64,000 nt of DNA, taken from Dryococelus australis (lineage: Eukaryota > Arthropoda > Insecta > Phasmatodea > Phasmatidae). This document shows, piece by piece, positions 47,550 through 60,380 of the stretch. The stretch's first letter is position 1. Each line of letters begins with the position of its first letter. Location of the stretch: contig CM057000.1 of assembly GCA_029891345.1 (NCBI GenBank), positions 127,881,338 to 127,945,337 on the forward strand. Reading direction: 5' to 3'. The translations under genes and the position numbers were made by a program. The notes beneath the pieces are model-generated. The model had not been told where the DNA came from, ran no database searches, and worked only from the letters and a program-made list of their open reading frames with translations.

Positions 47550-47967
47550 GGCTGTTCTCGATAAAGTGAGCATTTTCGAAATCAACCTAAGAAAAAAGTT
47601 GCTGCTTCTAACGTCATGTATTTTAACGGGCGCACAGAGTGGCATGCGCCCAGTAAAGTTGGTAACGGTGGAGGGAAAGTAGTTCCATATCTTAACGTCA
47701 AATATATCGTGTTAGGTAACCATTTGTGATCACTTAAATTATTTATTTCGCTTCCTGTTATTTTTAATACAGCGAAGTCTAAAAATGAGCATATTTGTAA
47801 AGTATTTAATTTTATAATAATTTAAAAGTTCCACCTGACCGACGCATGAATAAAGTGATGAATCCCATTACAATGCAAATTTTACACAATACGGAAAAAT
47901 ACATAACGGGCATACGAATAGATCTTAAGCAGGACTTTCAAAAGTGCTTATTTTACTAAGAACAGCT
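47550..47967 (+). mobile_element. MITE-A copy 9, full length
   Basis: Starts GGCTGTTCTCGATAAAGTGA and ends CAAAAGTGCTTATTTTACTA plus AGAACAGCT. TA lies four bases outside the left end and at the right end. Internal hairpin GGGCGCA/TGCGCCC is perfect here. Confidence 0.93.
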
Positions 47968-49765
47968 TACAGTGATATGTATGGTTCGGCGCCACTCGCC
48001 TAGTCGCAGACTCCTACTAACCTGCCATCGCAGATCGCACCCCATAATAATGAAGTAGAGTGCACCTGCCAACTGCGCATTACCCAATATCCTTGTTCCA
48101 GCATTGAACTGCGTATCTTCCTACAGAGCTGACTAATACAAGCGTCTTTCACCAATATTAACACACTGTTTAAATAAATAAATTATTTGGTGCACTAGAG
48201 CACGACATTTGACCAAAATTGCAATGCAAATACGAAGTTATCAAGTTACGCTACAATCGTCGGTTTATAGTACACGAAAATTTAAACAAGCTTAACGTTA
48301 TTGTTTGAACACGTGGCTGGCAGTTGTTACAGCATATCTTGAACCGATGTCGGGGACAGACACATGAATCCAGTATCGACCTATCTCGTCTTTAGATTAT
48401 GAATTCTCTGCACCCCAAAGGAACTTCCTACAGCGATCTTGTTGAGCATTCTTTAGGGTTATGCAATGACTCTGTTCGCACCACAGCTTCTACCTCCTTC
48501 CATCCCATGCACCGACATCACAGAAAATACATAATTTACAATTGTAAAACACAATTTATTACGTATAAGAAAATTATAATTTTTTTTTAAAATAGACATA
48601 TGTCTACAGAAATTGAACTACACCAGTTGTTTCATACCCCTATAGACATATATAAGTTTTCCAAAATGGAATTTCTACTTTGACTAAACAAAATTGCGTG
48701 GAATTACAGAATACTAGTTGTTTTCCGTGACAGATGAATGGTATAAATATGACGATTGGATGTACAGAATAATGTAGAATGGGTGAACCCATTGCATAAT
48801 TTTCAGTCTATTTTACGTAACTGTCCGGCTCCACACACGATAGCTCTTGAATCGATTTCGTATGCCCCAAGGCGCCGTAGGGCTGAAAGACAGTAAACTG
48901 CTCATGGTATCGATTATTTCCTAAGAAACGCAGGCAAGGTCTAGCTTCCATCGACAGAACTCATATGCGAATATGTTTGACTGTTTTATAGTGAATGTTA
49001 TCGACGCATCGGATATTTACTTTATGTCCGCAAAGACAGACTAGCGTATGTGAACTGCTGAGGCCTCGTGGTTACAACGCAATGTTTATGAGAGGCTATC
49101 ATTATAGCGCACCCAACTTTCACCCATAATGTATCAACATATTATCTCAGCGTAACATGACCACCTAAACTAACACGACACAGTAGGCGAATGCATGTAT
49201 GTACAGTTAAAAAACTTTACAAAAAGTAACATACAATTGTAGATGAATGGTTGTTAAAGTAGCCTAGGATAGAGAGTTGGGGAATAATGCAGGAATCCCA
49301 TAGCCTTGACAAGCACGACACGACATCTCCGACACGATACTTAAAGAACTGAACAGCCAATGAAAAAACTGGTTTGATTTGACGTACAACCAACAGTTTT
49401 GGTTCAGGAATGATTTCTATTTTATCGTATCGTGTGGCACGATAGAGTGTACAATATTGCAAAAAAAGAATTTTCCCTACGGTGACAAATACGCAGCTCA
49501 AAAGAAAAAAAACTATCTGGAAGTTACAGGATTTAACTTGTAAAAATATAAATGTCACCTTCGCATGCCTTATGTTAAAAACCTACAAACTTGATCACCC
49601 TCATGTATCCAAATTTCCCACCGGCCCACTGCCTTTGAAACTAGCTTCGTCAATCAGAGCCTTCAGAATGATTCCGAGGAATTCTAAACTATCGTGGCAG
49701 TAAATTCACGCAGCCACATTGAAAGTATAAATGTCGTGTTGTGGTTAGGATTCTTGTCATGTCAT
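47968..49765. other. AT-rich stretch, nothing recognised
   Basis: A 113-codon minus-strand ORF (49217-49558) has no domain. A short inverted pair, GACACGATAC near 49332 and GTATCGTGTG near 49426, is noted only. Confidence 0.4.
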
Positions 49766-49769
49766 GCCG

Positions 49770-49880
49770 TTTTTGTCGGGGCTGCGGTGCGTCAGTGGGT
49801 TAGTTTCACACGCTCACGTGCTACAGACACGGCCTCGACTGTCCACATATGCTTATGGAAAACACGGCCACTGACGTACC
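49770..49880 (+). other. Possible tRNA-derived SINE fragment
   Basis: GGGGCTGCGGTGCGTCAGTG then GGTTAGT resembles an A box, and GGCCTCGACTGTCC about 40 bases later a degenerate B box. It is unlike SINE1 and SINE2. The 121-codon ORF at 49694-50059 that covers it has no recognised motif. Confidence 0.35.
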
Positions 49881-50434
49881 GGGGAAATTACAGAACCACT
49901 TCGCGACTTGCCACTAAACCAGCTCCAAAATTGCAGAGAATTTTTTTTGTAAATAGTTCCTTCCTCGTAGTGTCCTTAAAACTCAGTTACGTGTCTCGTA
50001 CGCTCGTGAGAAGCTTACCTGTATCAACGATAGTTAGAATTCTTTATTTCAAATCCTAGCGAGCAAACAGGAACACGAGACCAACGTCTGTATTTGAAGA
50101 ATACATGCTGTTATTTCCCATTGCATACCGTCAATTACGAAATCATACGGAAAGATGATCGGTTTCCTAAATGATCGCTCGATATTCAATGACTTCAAAG
50201 CCCTATGACTATTCGCAGGATATTAAAACTTTGCTCCGAATTATAACTATTATAACATTTTACAGAATGTTCCTTATTGGGTATTAGCAAAAAAAATCAC
50301 GGGCACTGTTTCGAATTTTAAAACTTCTATGAATATTTACACTGGTGGTCATGTCAATCGTTACCCAGATAAGGTGACGTCCATTTTAAACAAAATGAAA
50401 ACCAAATACAGTAACAATTGCAACGTGTAAATTG

Positions 50435-50827
50435 TTAAGGGGAATGATGCACGAAGATCGTATATACGTATATATATATATATGTATATATATAAATTGT
50501 TACAATTTGTTTTAAAGAGGATTTTTTGAGATTTTTTGGATCGATAAGATGTAAACAACAATTTTGAACACCTTATTACATTGCGAAAAATTCTCTACGT
50601 TTTTTATTCTTGGAGCTCTGATTGAAGATAAGGGAAAAAATATAATTCTCTCTCTTCCATCAGTACTCTGAGAATAACGAAGGCAGTGAAAATTCCACAA
50701 TGGAAAAAAGGTGTTGAAAATTGTTATTTACGCCTTGTCGAGCCAAAAATTTCGATAAATCCTTTGGAAAATGACATATATCTAAAATCGGGCAAATTTA
50801 CTGCTTTCATGCACAATTCCCCCTTAA
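50435..50827. mobile_element. MITE-B copy 1, TTAA-flanked
   Basis: Left end TTAAGGGGAATGATGCACGA; the inverse of the right end is TTAAGGGGGAATTGTGCATG. Inverted arms of about 90 bp continue inward, including AAATTTTTGG-like strings. TTAA stands at both outer ends. An (AT)n expansion at about 50460-50492 lies in the left arm. No transposase is encoded. Confidence 0.8.
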
Positions 50828-50961
50828 TGTGGCAATGTAGAAACGACACTACGACGCGTGATGTAGGAGGAAAGGTCGCGTTGTTGGCCAGTAGCCAGGC
50901 TCTAAAGGGCCACTCAACAAGCTGGAAAGGCAGAAGTCTGCGTGTTAAGAGGCAGAGCAGT

Positions 50962-52130
50962 ATGCAACGGCATAGTGTTCGCGAAGAATATCACCACTAA
51001 GGTCCATTTGAACGGTGTCATATGGCCAGATTTCACGAAGCCATATGGTCGGCTCGTCGTATAGACATTCATCTCGGCTGTGCAGACACCACAGTGACAC
51101 GATGTGTGCATGCGAGGATTGTTACAGGTCGTACGTCGCGTGGAGTGTGTACTGGTCCTGCCAGATGCACTACAGATGGTCGCCGTATCCGCCGACGTGC
51201 AGTTGCAGAACGTGGCACCACATACAGAGAAATCCTGCAGTATGCGGGGCCTGCACTGCACTCGCCGGTTTCAACAAGGAACATTCGTCGTCGTTTGAAG
51301 GAGGCTAGCGCACAAGCACGGCGTCCATTGCTCCGTTTGCCTTTGACTCCTCGGCATCCATGTGGTGCGCCGTCAATAGTGCCTCGAACGTAAAACAGAG
51401 CAATGGTGACGTATTGTGTTCTCCGACGAGTCCCACTTCAATCCTAATGCAGATGAAGGTCGCAGCAGGATTTGGTGCCGTAACTATCCTGCACGGATTA
51501 GTGAACGCCATGAGGTGCCATAAGCTATGACTCCCGGCCATGTCTCGCGGTTGTCAAAGGCGCGGACACAGCACAGTGATACCTAGGGATAGGAACATTT
51601 CGCAAGTTCATTTCAGCACAAGATTGACGTCAAACACGTGTAATCTGAAGTTGACTTTACAATTGGATAGCAGTTTATTAGGCACACCCTGGACGACTCT
51701 GAGCCAATAGCAGACTTGCAAGGAAACAAGTCACGAGTGCCATACTGTCAGGCGTGACGTAACACTGGCTACACTATGGGGCAGCAGCCAATGAACAAAC
51801 ATCTGAGGCTCGAGTATACGCATGACTGTGGAGTCTAGCCTGCGGGTCATTGAACTCGCGAATTTTCCCTATCCCTAGTGATATGCCAGCGAGGTTATAC
51901 GACCCCATTTTCTACCATTCTTGCGCAGCTTGCCCAACACTATCATGCTCGTTCCCATAGAGTTCACATCAACCTGCAGGTTATACTCGATGTGGGCACC
52001 ATTTTTTGGCATGCCAAGTCTCCATAACTGTCCCTTATTGATCACGTATGCGATATGACGGGGCGACTTTTTCACCGCCGTCAACCCTCTGCCCAAACAC
52101 TGGCTATTCTACGTGTGCAGATGTAGGAAG
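50962..52130 (+). pseudogene. Second Tc1-like transposase, broken and split by MITE-C
   Basis: A probable start is ATG 50962 (MQRHSVREEYHH then stop). The ORF at 51022-51393 carries the decayed helix-turn-helix half (WSARRIDIHLGCADTTVTRC) and the linker. The first catalytic Asp is seen at 51425-51427 in FSDESHFNPNADEGRSRIW. A MITE-C interrupts at 51582-51878. Beyond it, HARSHRVHINLQVILDV marks the region where the second Asp has become Tyr. LSLIDHVCDMTGRLFHRRQP follows, with Asp where Glu is expected. Two key residues are therefore lost, besides stops and frameshifts. It belongs to a different Tc1 lineage from the copy at 43.9 kb. I could not place its terminal repeats. Confidence 0.82.
51582..51878. 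mobile_element. MITE-C copy 2 inside the transposase relic
   Basis: Left end CCTAGGGATAGGAACATTTC and the inverse of the right end CTAGGGATAGGGAAAATTCG agree over about 30 bp. TGATA stands directly outside both ends (51577-51581 and 51879-51883) and is the probable target duplication. Length 297 bp. The interior, read inverted, contains GGCTAGACTCCACAGTCATG and TTCATTGGCTGCTGCCCC, matching the copy at 35363-35639. Confidence 0.88.
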
Positions 52131-55100
52131 CATGGTTGTACGTGCCTCAGGACACTAACAGACACACGCGGCCAATAAGGAAAGGAAATCTTATGGTACG
52201 CCGTAGGGTATTGAAATATAGTATGCGCGGAAATCTTTTCGCGAAATCCAGGTGTCCCTAGCCATGAGAATATGCTCTATCCTGTATTTAACACGTGATT
52301 TGTGGATGCTTAACAACCCGCCCTCCATGCGCGAAACACTAATCACTTCTCATTTGTACTATAATTTATCAGCCTGTGATGGTAAAGTAAAATTCTTACA
52401 AGGAAAGAGGACTTGGCGATTTGCATGTCCAGAAGTGAATTTTCCTGCGTCAAGCTGATAAATGATTTGGCATATTATACTAACAAAAAAACTAACTCGG
52501 ATTTATCTTTCAAGTTTGAGACACACAGTAAATAGTAATCACGTGACATTCCATTCCTGGTTACCGTAAGGTACTAATACTGCAGGTTAGATGTGAAGTT
52601 TTCGTGACCTCGTTTTATAATGTACGAAATTTATTTACCATACATATATCAGGGATTACTATGAAATTCAATACTTGCACTAACAATTTCAGCAGCGAAT
52701 GGAAACATAGCACTTCAAATACAGAGAGGCATAATTTTCATGCCGTAAACATTAAGTTTTCCATCGTAAACGAAATTGACTGCTATTTTAGGCTAAGATC
52801 TGGCATGTATAAAACCTGTTCAAGTGTTTTTCCTGATGGTTTTAAATATGAGGTGTTTATAATAATTTAATCCACTAAGAAATGCACGTCTAATACACTA
52901 GGCAGTACCTTGAGGTTGCAGGCATGTTATGTATTTAAAAGAGAGAGTCCAATAATCTTAAGGTTTTATTTTCGAAACATTGAGCGATATATAATATCGC
53001 TATACATATAATATATAATATAATGTTATATAATATGTAAGTAGATACGAAAAGGTGATTGAGTGCAGGGTTGAGTATTTTGGATCCGGGTCATTAACTT
53101 TTGCCAGTGGCCATTTTAAATCGTATGAACTTGACTTTTATTGTTGGAAGTGTTCGCAGGGTGACCTTGGCCATAATAATTGAGACGAATGAAATAAATT
53201 AAATAAATATCGGGAGGAACATGTACAAAACTCGAAGTTCACCAATTAATGGAATTGTTCATCCGCAATTTACAAGACTATGGTATCTGGAAATTGATAG
53301 GCGTTTTAACAAAACAGCTGGACGTATTCAGTTGCTCCTCGCGTCTTTAGCTAATAAATAATGTATTTGAAGGCCATTACTGCATATGAAATTGTAAAAC
53401 GCAAAACGTTTCTTTTCAATATGACTGTATTCAGTATATATTCGTTGTATTTCTCGAAATGAGGAAACAGTTTAATCATTGAAGCATTTATGTACCACCC
53501 TCAAAATGCACGTCGTTCACGCATATGAATAACATGTACTTATTTTCATACTTGTAACACTCACGTTATATTTTATGTACATTTTTATGTAAATATTTTC
53601 CACATGTCACTTGTGTAAGTTCATGTTTGTTTTTATTTTATTCATTTATAATAGTTACTTTTTTCACTCATATGATATTTTATTTTGGCTGTAGGGTGGC
53701 AATCTTATTATGTTTAATATAGGAGATTAGCTAGTTTTCATGTTCGTATTTATTTTTATGTAAATAATTTTATTTTCATTTTTCGGTCTCTTGTTGCGAA
53801 TTTCTCTGATTTTATAAAATGTTTTGTCTCCGTTTTGATGCCTTATACTTTAGGCGTTTTTAAGCAGTTAGGCCATTGAAAGATGTCCGTAAGGGATTTT
53901 GAAGGGTTTTAGTTTCCCATTGGCCCACAGGTTCGAATCCTGACTTGTGATTGACTGCAATTGTAAGCCCCTTTTAGATAACTCCATTCAATCGAGCCTA
54001 GCTCTTTCTCTCTCTTTCATCAGCATCCATGACGATCGGATGTAGGCTAGGACTCTCGCCTGTAAGTGTGCTGAGAGTAGGATTTTAAATTAGACTTTAA
54101 GGTGTTTAGAAACTTACCCCAACTACAGTTTAAGTATTTTGTCACCAGCAATAAGCGAGAGCCGATGTTTGACCCTTTTTGCTAGGTTTTGTGGTATAGA
54201 AGGTAGATGAATCTTCGCTAAGTTAACGTGTACGAGAGCAACGACTCCACGTTTAGGCATCCTGTCCATCGTCCTACATTCCTACGAGAGCAGCCTGCCA
54301 GCTTTTGTTTTCAAAATAAAGATGATATTTGCATCGAGAGCAACGAAACAACAAACCAGATAAGCTTTTACAAGTATGTTACTTGACAGCGTCAGCCAAT
54401 TGTTCTAGAAGTTTTCTCACCTACGCCATCTTGTAAATTTTCAAGTACATAGCATCCCCGTTTATTTTGCTCACGGTTAACTAGAGAAGATTTTTGTGAT
54501 CTCACTGAGCTACGCACAGAAAATAACTTTGACATTTATGTTTGCAACTTAATATTTTTGATTTTTGAAAAGAAGTAACATTTTGAATGCCTAATATTTT
54601 TATGTTATTGACGTCAAGATATGAGTACGTTAGCATTGGGATAAGTTCAGCTAGGTAGGATTTTTCTTGTGATATCACTTAGCTTAGTCTGATTGCCATC
54701 AGGTTCTTAAAGTACCTGTTTCAGAAAACATCACAGAGAAATAATTTGATCAAAAGCTGAATAAAAATACAAGTATCGAGCTAACTCTGTCCATTGTCGA
54801 CTGTTTACATGTAGAGTTGCTTCCTCTGGTATCCCATTTTTTATCTAATTTAAGCTAATTATTTATCAATATTTTAATACTGATTATGATTGGTCATGTG
54901 CACAAATGGTGTACATGAGTGCTGGTCTGCTGAACGAAGCGTGAGATATGGTAAGTGGCTCTTCTATTCTGCCTAGGGCGTGGACCACGCAAATAACAAC
55001 CACTTGGGTCTACCACACATTGCATGTATTTATTTGCAATTGAATGGTTTTTATCATTTTGCTACACCTCGCACTACATGTGTATACTGGTTGTGGTCAA

Positions 55101-56445
55101 CAATAAGATATGTAATTTGAGTGAAGAATCTAGCTAAGTTCAACACCGCATTACACTCTCGCTCATACGCAAATACCTAATTTACTACAACAGTTTTTCT
55201 ACACAGCGTAAAAACTGTTATTTGCATATACGCAAGAGCTGCATCAATCAGTGTTTACCATAGTGCATTGTCACTCAATTATATGTCTCTATATATCCAA
55301 TACTAATCTGATACACGCAGTTAGCATATAAAATTGTGGCTATCCCAACGTGGTCGCATTGTGTGTGTTTCTGTACTGTACAGTTATTTTACAAATTTAC
55401 TGTACATACCATTGATAACCGAAATGTCTTTGCACGTCTTCTGCTATTCGCCACTCTGATACATTGTAGTAATGGGAAGTAATTTGTTAACTTATATACT
55501 TTTTGGTTATAATATATATACACAAATAAAAATACTCTTTTATTCTACTAATTATAACCAACTAGAGGTACATACGCTCAAATAATATTAGCACTTTACC
55601 TTGGATTTATGAATCAGTTTGGTCAACCACTGCTTAATTAGGTATAAACGTGGGTATATGAATTATTAATAACGTGTAATTTCATGAACGCCAGAAATAC
55701 TCTGAAACATGCAACTTCAAAAATTCAGATATAGCATGTCCTACAAGTTACACCATTGCATGTATTTGATACAGATGTTCTTCATACTGGAAGGCGTAGA
55801 AATTGTCTAGAGAAAATATCGGCTATTTTAAAAAACGTTAATCCTTCTTCCGTAATAACTTTTAGGCGAACAATAAAAATTACTCGAATAGTCAATCCGC
55901 GTATTGAGTAGAATAATACGAGAGGTCGCCTCCGTTGTAATTATTTGACAGAAAATGCAGAAGTCATCGTCTGGTTGTTTACGAGTCTTGATATCATCAC
56001 AAAAAGACAAGGTATCATTCCTGATTCAGTTATCTGCAGTCATTTTGTGCGCAGAATAGTACTATGCACGACAACTCGAATTTCTTTCTAATAATGGATG
56101 AAAATATCTACAGTGATTGTATATTGTTTCACGACCATTGCGCTTGTACACATTCACGAACCAGTCTCCAATTTTAAAGACTTTTCCCCCTTTTCCAACA
56201 TGAAACCTTCTTTTAAAACGCAGCAGGATTTAATTCTTAAACGTTACAGCAATAATCGTGTCCTATAGCTTCTTCTTAGCGTTCGTTTAGCGTATAACTG
56301 TCTCGTAAGTGTAATCATTTTGTTCCCTTCAATTATCTGTTGGGTAGTTAAGAAGTAAACTTCAGGGGATTATCTTGTATATTTGTATTTCCTGACAATT
56401 GCAAACTTTTCAAAGAGCTCAGGACATTACTGAATGGCAAGTAAA
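52131..56445. other. AT-rich stretch, little recognised
   Basis: Short ORFs only. AT palindromes near 52985-53040. An isolated B-box-like AGGTTCGAATCC near 53931 without a convincing A box. A hairpin at about 55157-55240 (listed separately). No host exon could be supported. Confidence 0.4.
55157..55240. repeat. Hairpin-forming inverted repeat
   Basis: CTCGCTCATACGCAAATA and CAACAGTTTTT on the left are mirrored by AAAAACTGTTATTTGCAT then ATACGCAAGAG on the right. Arms about 35 bp with gaps, short loop. Confidence 0.5.
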
Positions 56446-56840
56446 GGTTGTACACGATAAAGTGAGCACTTCTGAAATCAACCTGCATATACTTCAACGG
56501 GCACACTGAGTGGCATTCGCCCGGTAAAGTTGGTAACGATAGATGGCATGTAGTTCCATACCTTAACATCGAATAAAAAGTATGACGTAACCATTTGTGA
56601 TAATTCAAATTATTTATTTCGCTTTCTGTTTTTTTTTTAATGCATCAGTGTATAAAAATTAGCAGATTTATAAAATGGTTACGTTCCTAAAAATTTCACG
56701 ATTTCACTTGACCGACGCATCAATAAAGTGATGAGGCCCATGGCAACGTTAATTTTACACAAGGGGGAAGAATACACATCGTGCATACAAGTATATCTTA
56801 AGCAGGGCTTTCAAAAGTACTCGTTTTAAGGTGAACAGCC
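56446..56840 (+). mobile_element. MITE-A copy 10
   Basis: Starts GGTTGTACACGATAAAGTGA and ends CAAAAGTACTCGTTTTAAGG plus TGAACAGCC; about 30 bp shorter than full length owing to a deletion after the left end. TA lies close outside both ends. Confidence 0.9.
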
Positions 56841-57590
56841 TATATAAACATGTTATAACTACTGCTTGAACTCTTGCAGTCAAATATCCTATATCAGAGA
56901 CGTTGCAGAGACAAGTGGCTTTAAATGTTTTTGACGTACACAGAAGCAACAATCGTCCAAAGAGGAAAGCCACTCACGTATGGGAGATAACATCGTTTCT
57001 GAGACCACATTCCGTGTTTTCATAAATATATGCTATTGTCTATTTGCGGTTTCTTTTCACTGGTTGAATCAAAACTCTGCAAGATTACCTCATGCATGAC
57101 TTGTTTATTTCCTAGATGTGTCACTTATCACAAGCGTTTTATACTTATGTTAACATAAAAGAACCATATTTTTGGTTCAGTTAAAATTTATTTATATTTT
57201 ATTCATAAATTATAATATTTTGGTTATAATTAAAATCAATAATAATAGTGCGAAAATATATGTGTTAGTAATTCCTAATAAGAAATATCTCTTATGCAAA
57301 ATATTATTACATTGAATTCACATGAAAGCGATGCATTGTCCTTTAGGTGTAATTTTCTGTACTCGGTTAAGCTTTGTTTGCATGACGTAGAGGATTATCC
57401 TCGAATTAGAACTTCAGTAGGGCTTTAGGAAAGTAGTAAACAACCGTGAATGGATTATACCAATAACATGAAGCTCAAACGTGTATTTTTTATACCGATA
57501 TTATGGCAGTTTATTATACTGTTAGTAGTCCCGAACAGAAGAATTATTTAACTATGGCTTCAAAATATTTAATATAAAACACCGGAAGGA
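56841..57590. other. AT-rich stretch, nothing recognised
   Basis: No ORF of interest; a 72-codon ORF at 56755-56973 overlaps the MITE end. Confidence 0.45.
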
Positions 57591-57816
57591 AGTGAGTGAG
57601 TGAAGAGATTTGGGCGGCTCTTAACAGCGAGGTATTGAGAGCCGATGACGATATTTGAGGTTAGTATGGAGCAGCGCCGGATGAATGGAAGAGGGAAACG
57701 TGAGATACCCGAGAAAAACCACCGACATGCGAGAATTCAGGAGCGACCCGGCCGGGGATTGAGCCCAGTTCATCCTGGTGGGAGGCGAGCAGGCTAACCG
57801 CTCAGCCACCGCGTCA
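57591..57816 (-). mobile_element. SINE1 copy
   Basis: On the plus strand it runs from the tail (GTGAGTGAGTGAAGAGATTT, then GGCGGCTCTTAACAGCGAGG) to the head (GGGGATTGAGCCCAGTTC as B box, GGTTAGCCTG inverse as A box, ending CACCGCGTC). An internal deletion removes part of the body around the CGATGCCGCTGG block. Confidence 0.88.
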
Positions 57817-57839
57817 CCACCGGAAGAAAGAAATTAAAC

Positions 57840-58290
57840 CCAGAAACCAAGAACTCGCGTTTGAGCCATAGCTGGCAACTAATCAAACACGTTCTCCCCC
57901 TAGCCCTATCCAAAACCCGACATTTCCCCACAGCGGCTTTGAGATCTCCCCTCTCCTGGCTAATGCAGCTTTTGTACCATTCCTGCACTCAGTCGTTCCA
58001 GCAGTACAGCGTCTGCCAAACAAGTTGTTTGTTTTCACTTTCGCGTCTGGCTTTGCCACTTGCGCCCGCTGCCTCGGTCCATAATTGAATTAATTTATCC
58101 CCGCCCGCACCAGCCCCTGCGCCATCATCACTCCTACCAGCAGTTTGCTTTCTCAGAAGGCTCCTACTACTAGCCCCTTCCCCAGTTGGATCAGGCAACC
58201 CGCAAAACGCGGCCTACCACACCGGCCGTCTGAGGGGTTGCTCCCCAAGAAGAGTTGGTCGAGGGGGGGCGGCGAGGTGAGTTAGGGGGC
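57840..58290 (+). other. GC/C-rich block ending in a splice-donor-like site
   Basis: Composition is clearly higher in C and CpG than in the flanks. A strong donor consensus GAG/GTGAGT occurs at 58276/58277 on the plus strand. Short ORFs on both strands have no motif. It could be a 5' exon of a host gene or chance; no further exon could be linked. Confidence 0.3.
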
Positions 58291-59290
58291 CAGGGGATTG
58301 ATTATTTAAATTAAAGAGAGGCGTAACTTCAGACCGTGTTTGCCCTCTCGCTCTCTGCTGTTGTCTGCCGTGGATTGCCCGAACGGCGACTGGAACCTGC
58401 CACCAGCCACAAGACGCAAGTTTCCTGGCTTCCGAACTTCCGACGGCATCGCTTACCCGCTTCCTTCGGCTGCGCTTAAGTTTATCTCTCCGTCTTCACA
58501 AGGATAACCTTCGCGCAGAAATTCACTAATCACGTCTGTATCTACCACCTTTATACATCTCGTCTTCACCTATTAGGATACTGTTCGTCGTTTTCGTGTC
58601 AAAATTTCAGTTTCCAGGGTACTATTCTTAACGTTTAATCGTAGGAAATTTACAGTTTACTAGTTGTCTAATATTTTTATCTAGTTTTCACTATGTGTTA
58701 TTTCCTGCTTGCAAAAAGCAAAAACTTATTGATAAAAAATAAATATGTTAGTGACTATTTTACAGCACGCATATAACACACAAGTAAAAACACTCACAGA
58801 AATAATAAACAAGTCGTAAAATGAACATTTTCTATAATTGTGCATTGTCAGTTATTACTAGGAATACTAAATTATGACGCCAAAGCGAGTGATTTCTGCA
58901 AAAGAAGTGAATCCGAGCCTTAAAGGCCTAATAACAAGGTACCCGTAGGTGATATAAAATAAAGATATTAGATTTTAAATTAATATCTCATTAGATTTTA
59001 AATATTTCATAAAATTGCTTTGGTACTACAAACTTTCGTCTCGTGTATAGTTCATGTTTAAAGCCCGGTAAGTAATGATACTACAAAATATTCATCTACT
59101 CAGGAACTCTGAGTTAAGGCAGGCGAAGGTGAGAAACCACGAAGTCCTGGCCTCATGTGAAGCTCCTTAAGTCCTGCATAAAATAGTAAAAATCCGTCAA
59201 AGTCTTTGCCTTTAACTACATTTAGTCGGGCGATAGAAACTTGTTTCATGGAGCAAAATCAAATGGTAAGTAGGCTGGCCGAATAAACAA
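58291..59290. other. Unassigned DNA
   Basis: A moderately GC-rich part (58320-58520) followed by AT-rich DNA. No gene recognised. Confidence 0.4.
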
Positions 59291-60380
59291 ACTATATCCC
59301 TGCCAGGAACACCCTAACCAGGTAGAGAACAGGGAGTCTTCGCGTCCTTCTTGATTAATATTCTACATGCTAGTAGTATCGTGCAATGGTAGAACAACAA
59401 CTATATCCCTGCCAGGAACACCCTAACCAGGTAGAGAACAGGGAGTCTTGGCGTCCTTCTTGATTAATATTCTACATGCTAGTAGTATCGTGCAATGGTA
59501 GAACAACAACTATATCCCTGCCAGGAACACCCTAACCAGGTAGAGAACAGGGAGTCTTCGCGTCCTTCTTGATTAATATTCTACATGCTAGTAGTATCGT
59601 GCAATGGTAGAACAACAACTATATCCCTGCCAGGAACACCCTAACCAGGTAGAGAACAGGGAGTCTTCGCGTCCTTCTTGATTAATATTCTACATGCTAG
59701 TAGTATCGTGCAATGGTAGAACAACAACTATATCCCTGCCAGGAACACCCTAACCAGGTAGAGAACAGGGAGTCTTGGCGTCCTTCTTGATCAATATTCT
59801 ACATGCTAGTAGTATCGTGCAATGGTAGAACAACAACTATATCCCTGCCAGGAACACCCTAACCAGGTAGAGAACAGGGAGTCTTGGCGTCCTTCTTGAT
59901 TAATATTCTACATGCTAGTAGTATCGTGCAATGGTAGAACAACAACTATATCCCTGCCAGGAACACCCTAACCAGGTAGATAACAGGGAGTCTTCGCATC
60001 CTTCTTGATTAATATTCTACATGCTAGTAGTATCGTGCAATGGTAGAACAACAACTATATCCCTGCCAGGAACACCCTAACCAGGTAGATAACAGGGAGT
60101 CTTGGCGTCCTTCTTGATTAATATTCTACATGCTAGTAGTATCGTGCAATGGTAGAACAACAACTATATCCCTGCCAGGAACACCCTAACCAGGTAGATA
60201 ACAGGGAGTCTTCGCATCCTTCTTGATTAATATTCTACATGCTAGTAGTATCGTGCAATGGTAGAACAACAACTATATCCCTGCCAGGAACACCCTAACC
60301 CGGTAGATAACAGGGAGTCTTCGCATCCTTCTTGATTAATATTCTACATGCTAGTAGTATCGTGCAATGGTAGAACAACA
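59291..60380 (+). repeat. 109-bp tandem array, ten units
   Basis: Ten units of exactly 109 bp begin at 59291, 59400, 59509, 59618, 59727, 59836, 59945, 60054, 60163 and 60272. Each has ACTATATCCCTGCCAGGAAC, then GGGAGTCTTSGCRTCCTTCT and TGCTAGTAGTATCGTGCAAT. Units are almost identical. Three variable spots exist: AGAGAAC in units 1-6 versus AGATAAC in units 7-10; CTTCGCG, CTTGGCG or CTTCGCA; and single changes such as GATCAAT in unit 5. This looks like a young minisatellite. Confidence 0.97.

Noticed and set aside
49217-50059. ORFs of 113 and 121 codons as host genes
   Set aside because: No domain, no splice context, and one covers a SINE-like fragment.
53920-53945. Possible tRNA at AGGTTCGAATCC
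   Set aside because: Only a B-box-like string; no A box at proper distance and no fold.
59291-60380. Telomere-like CCCTAACC string in each 109-bp unit
   Set aside because: Occurs once per unit, not in tandem, and does not match insect TTAGG arrays.
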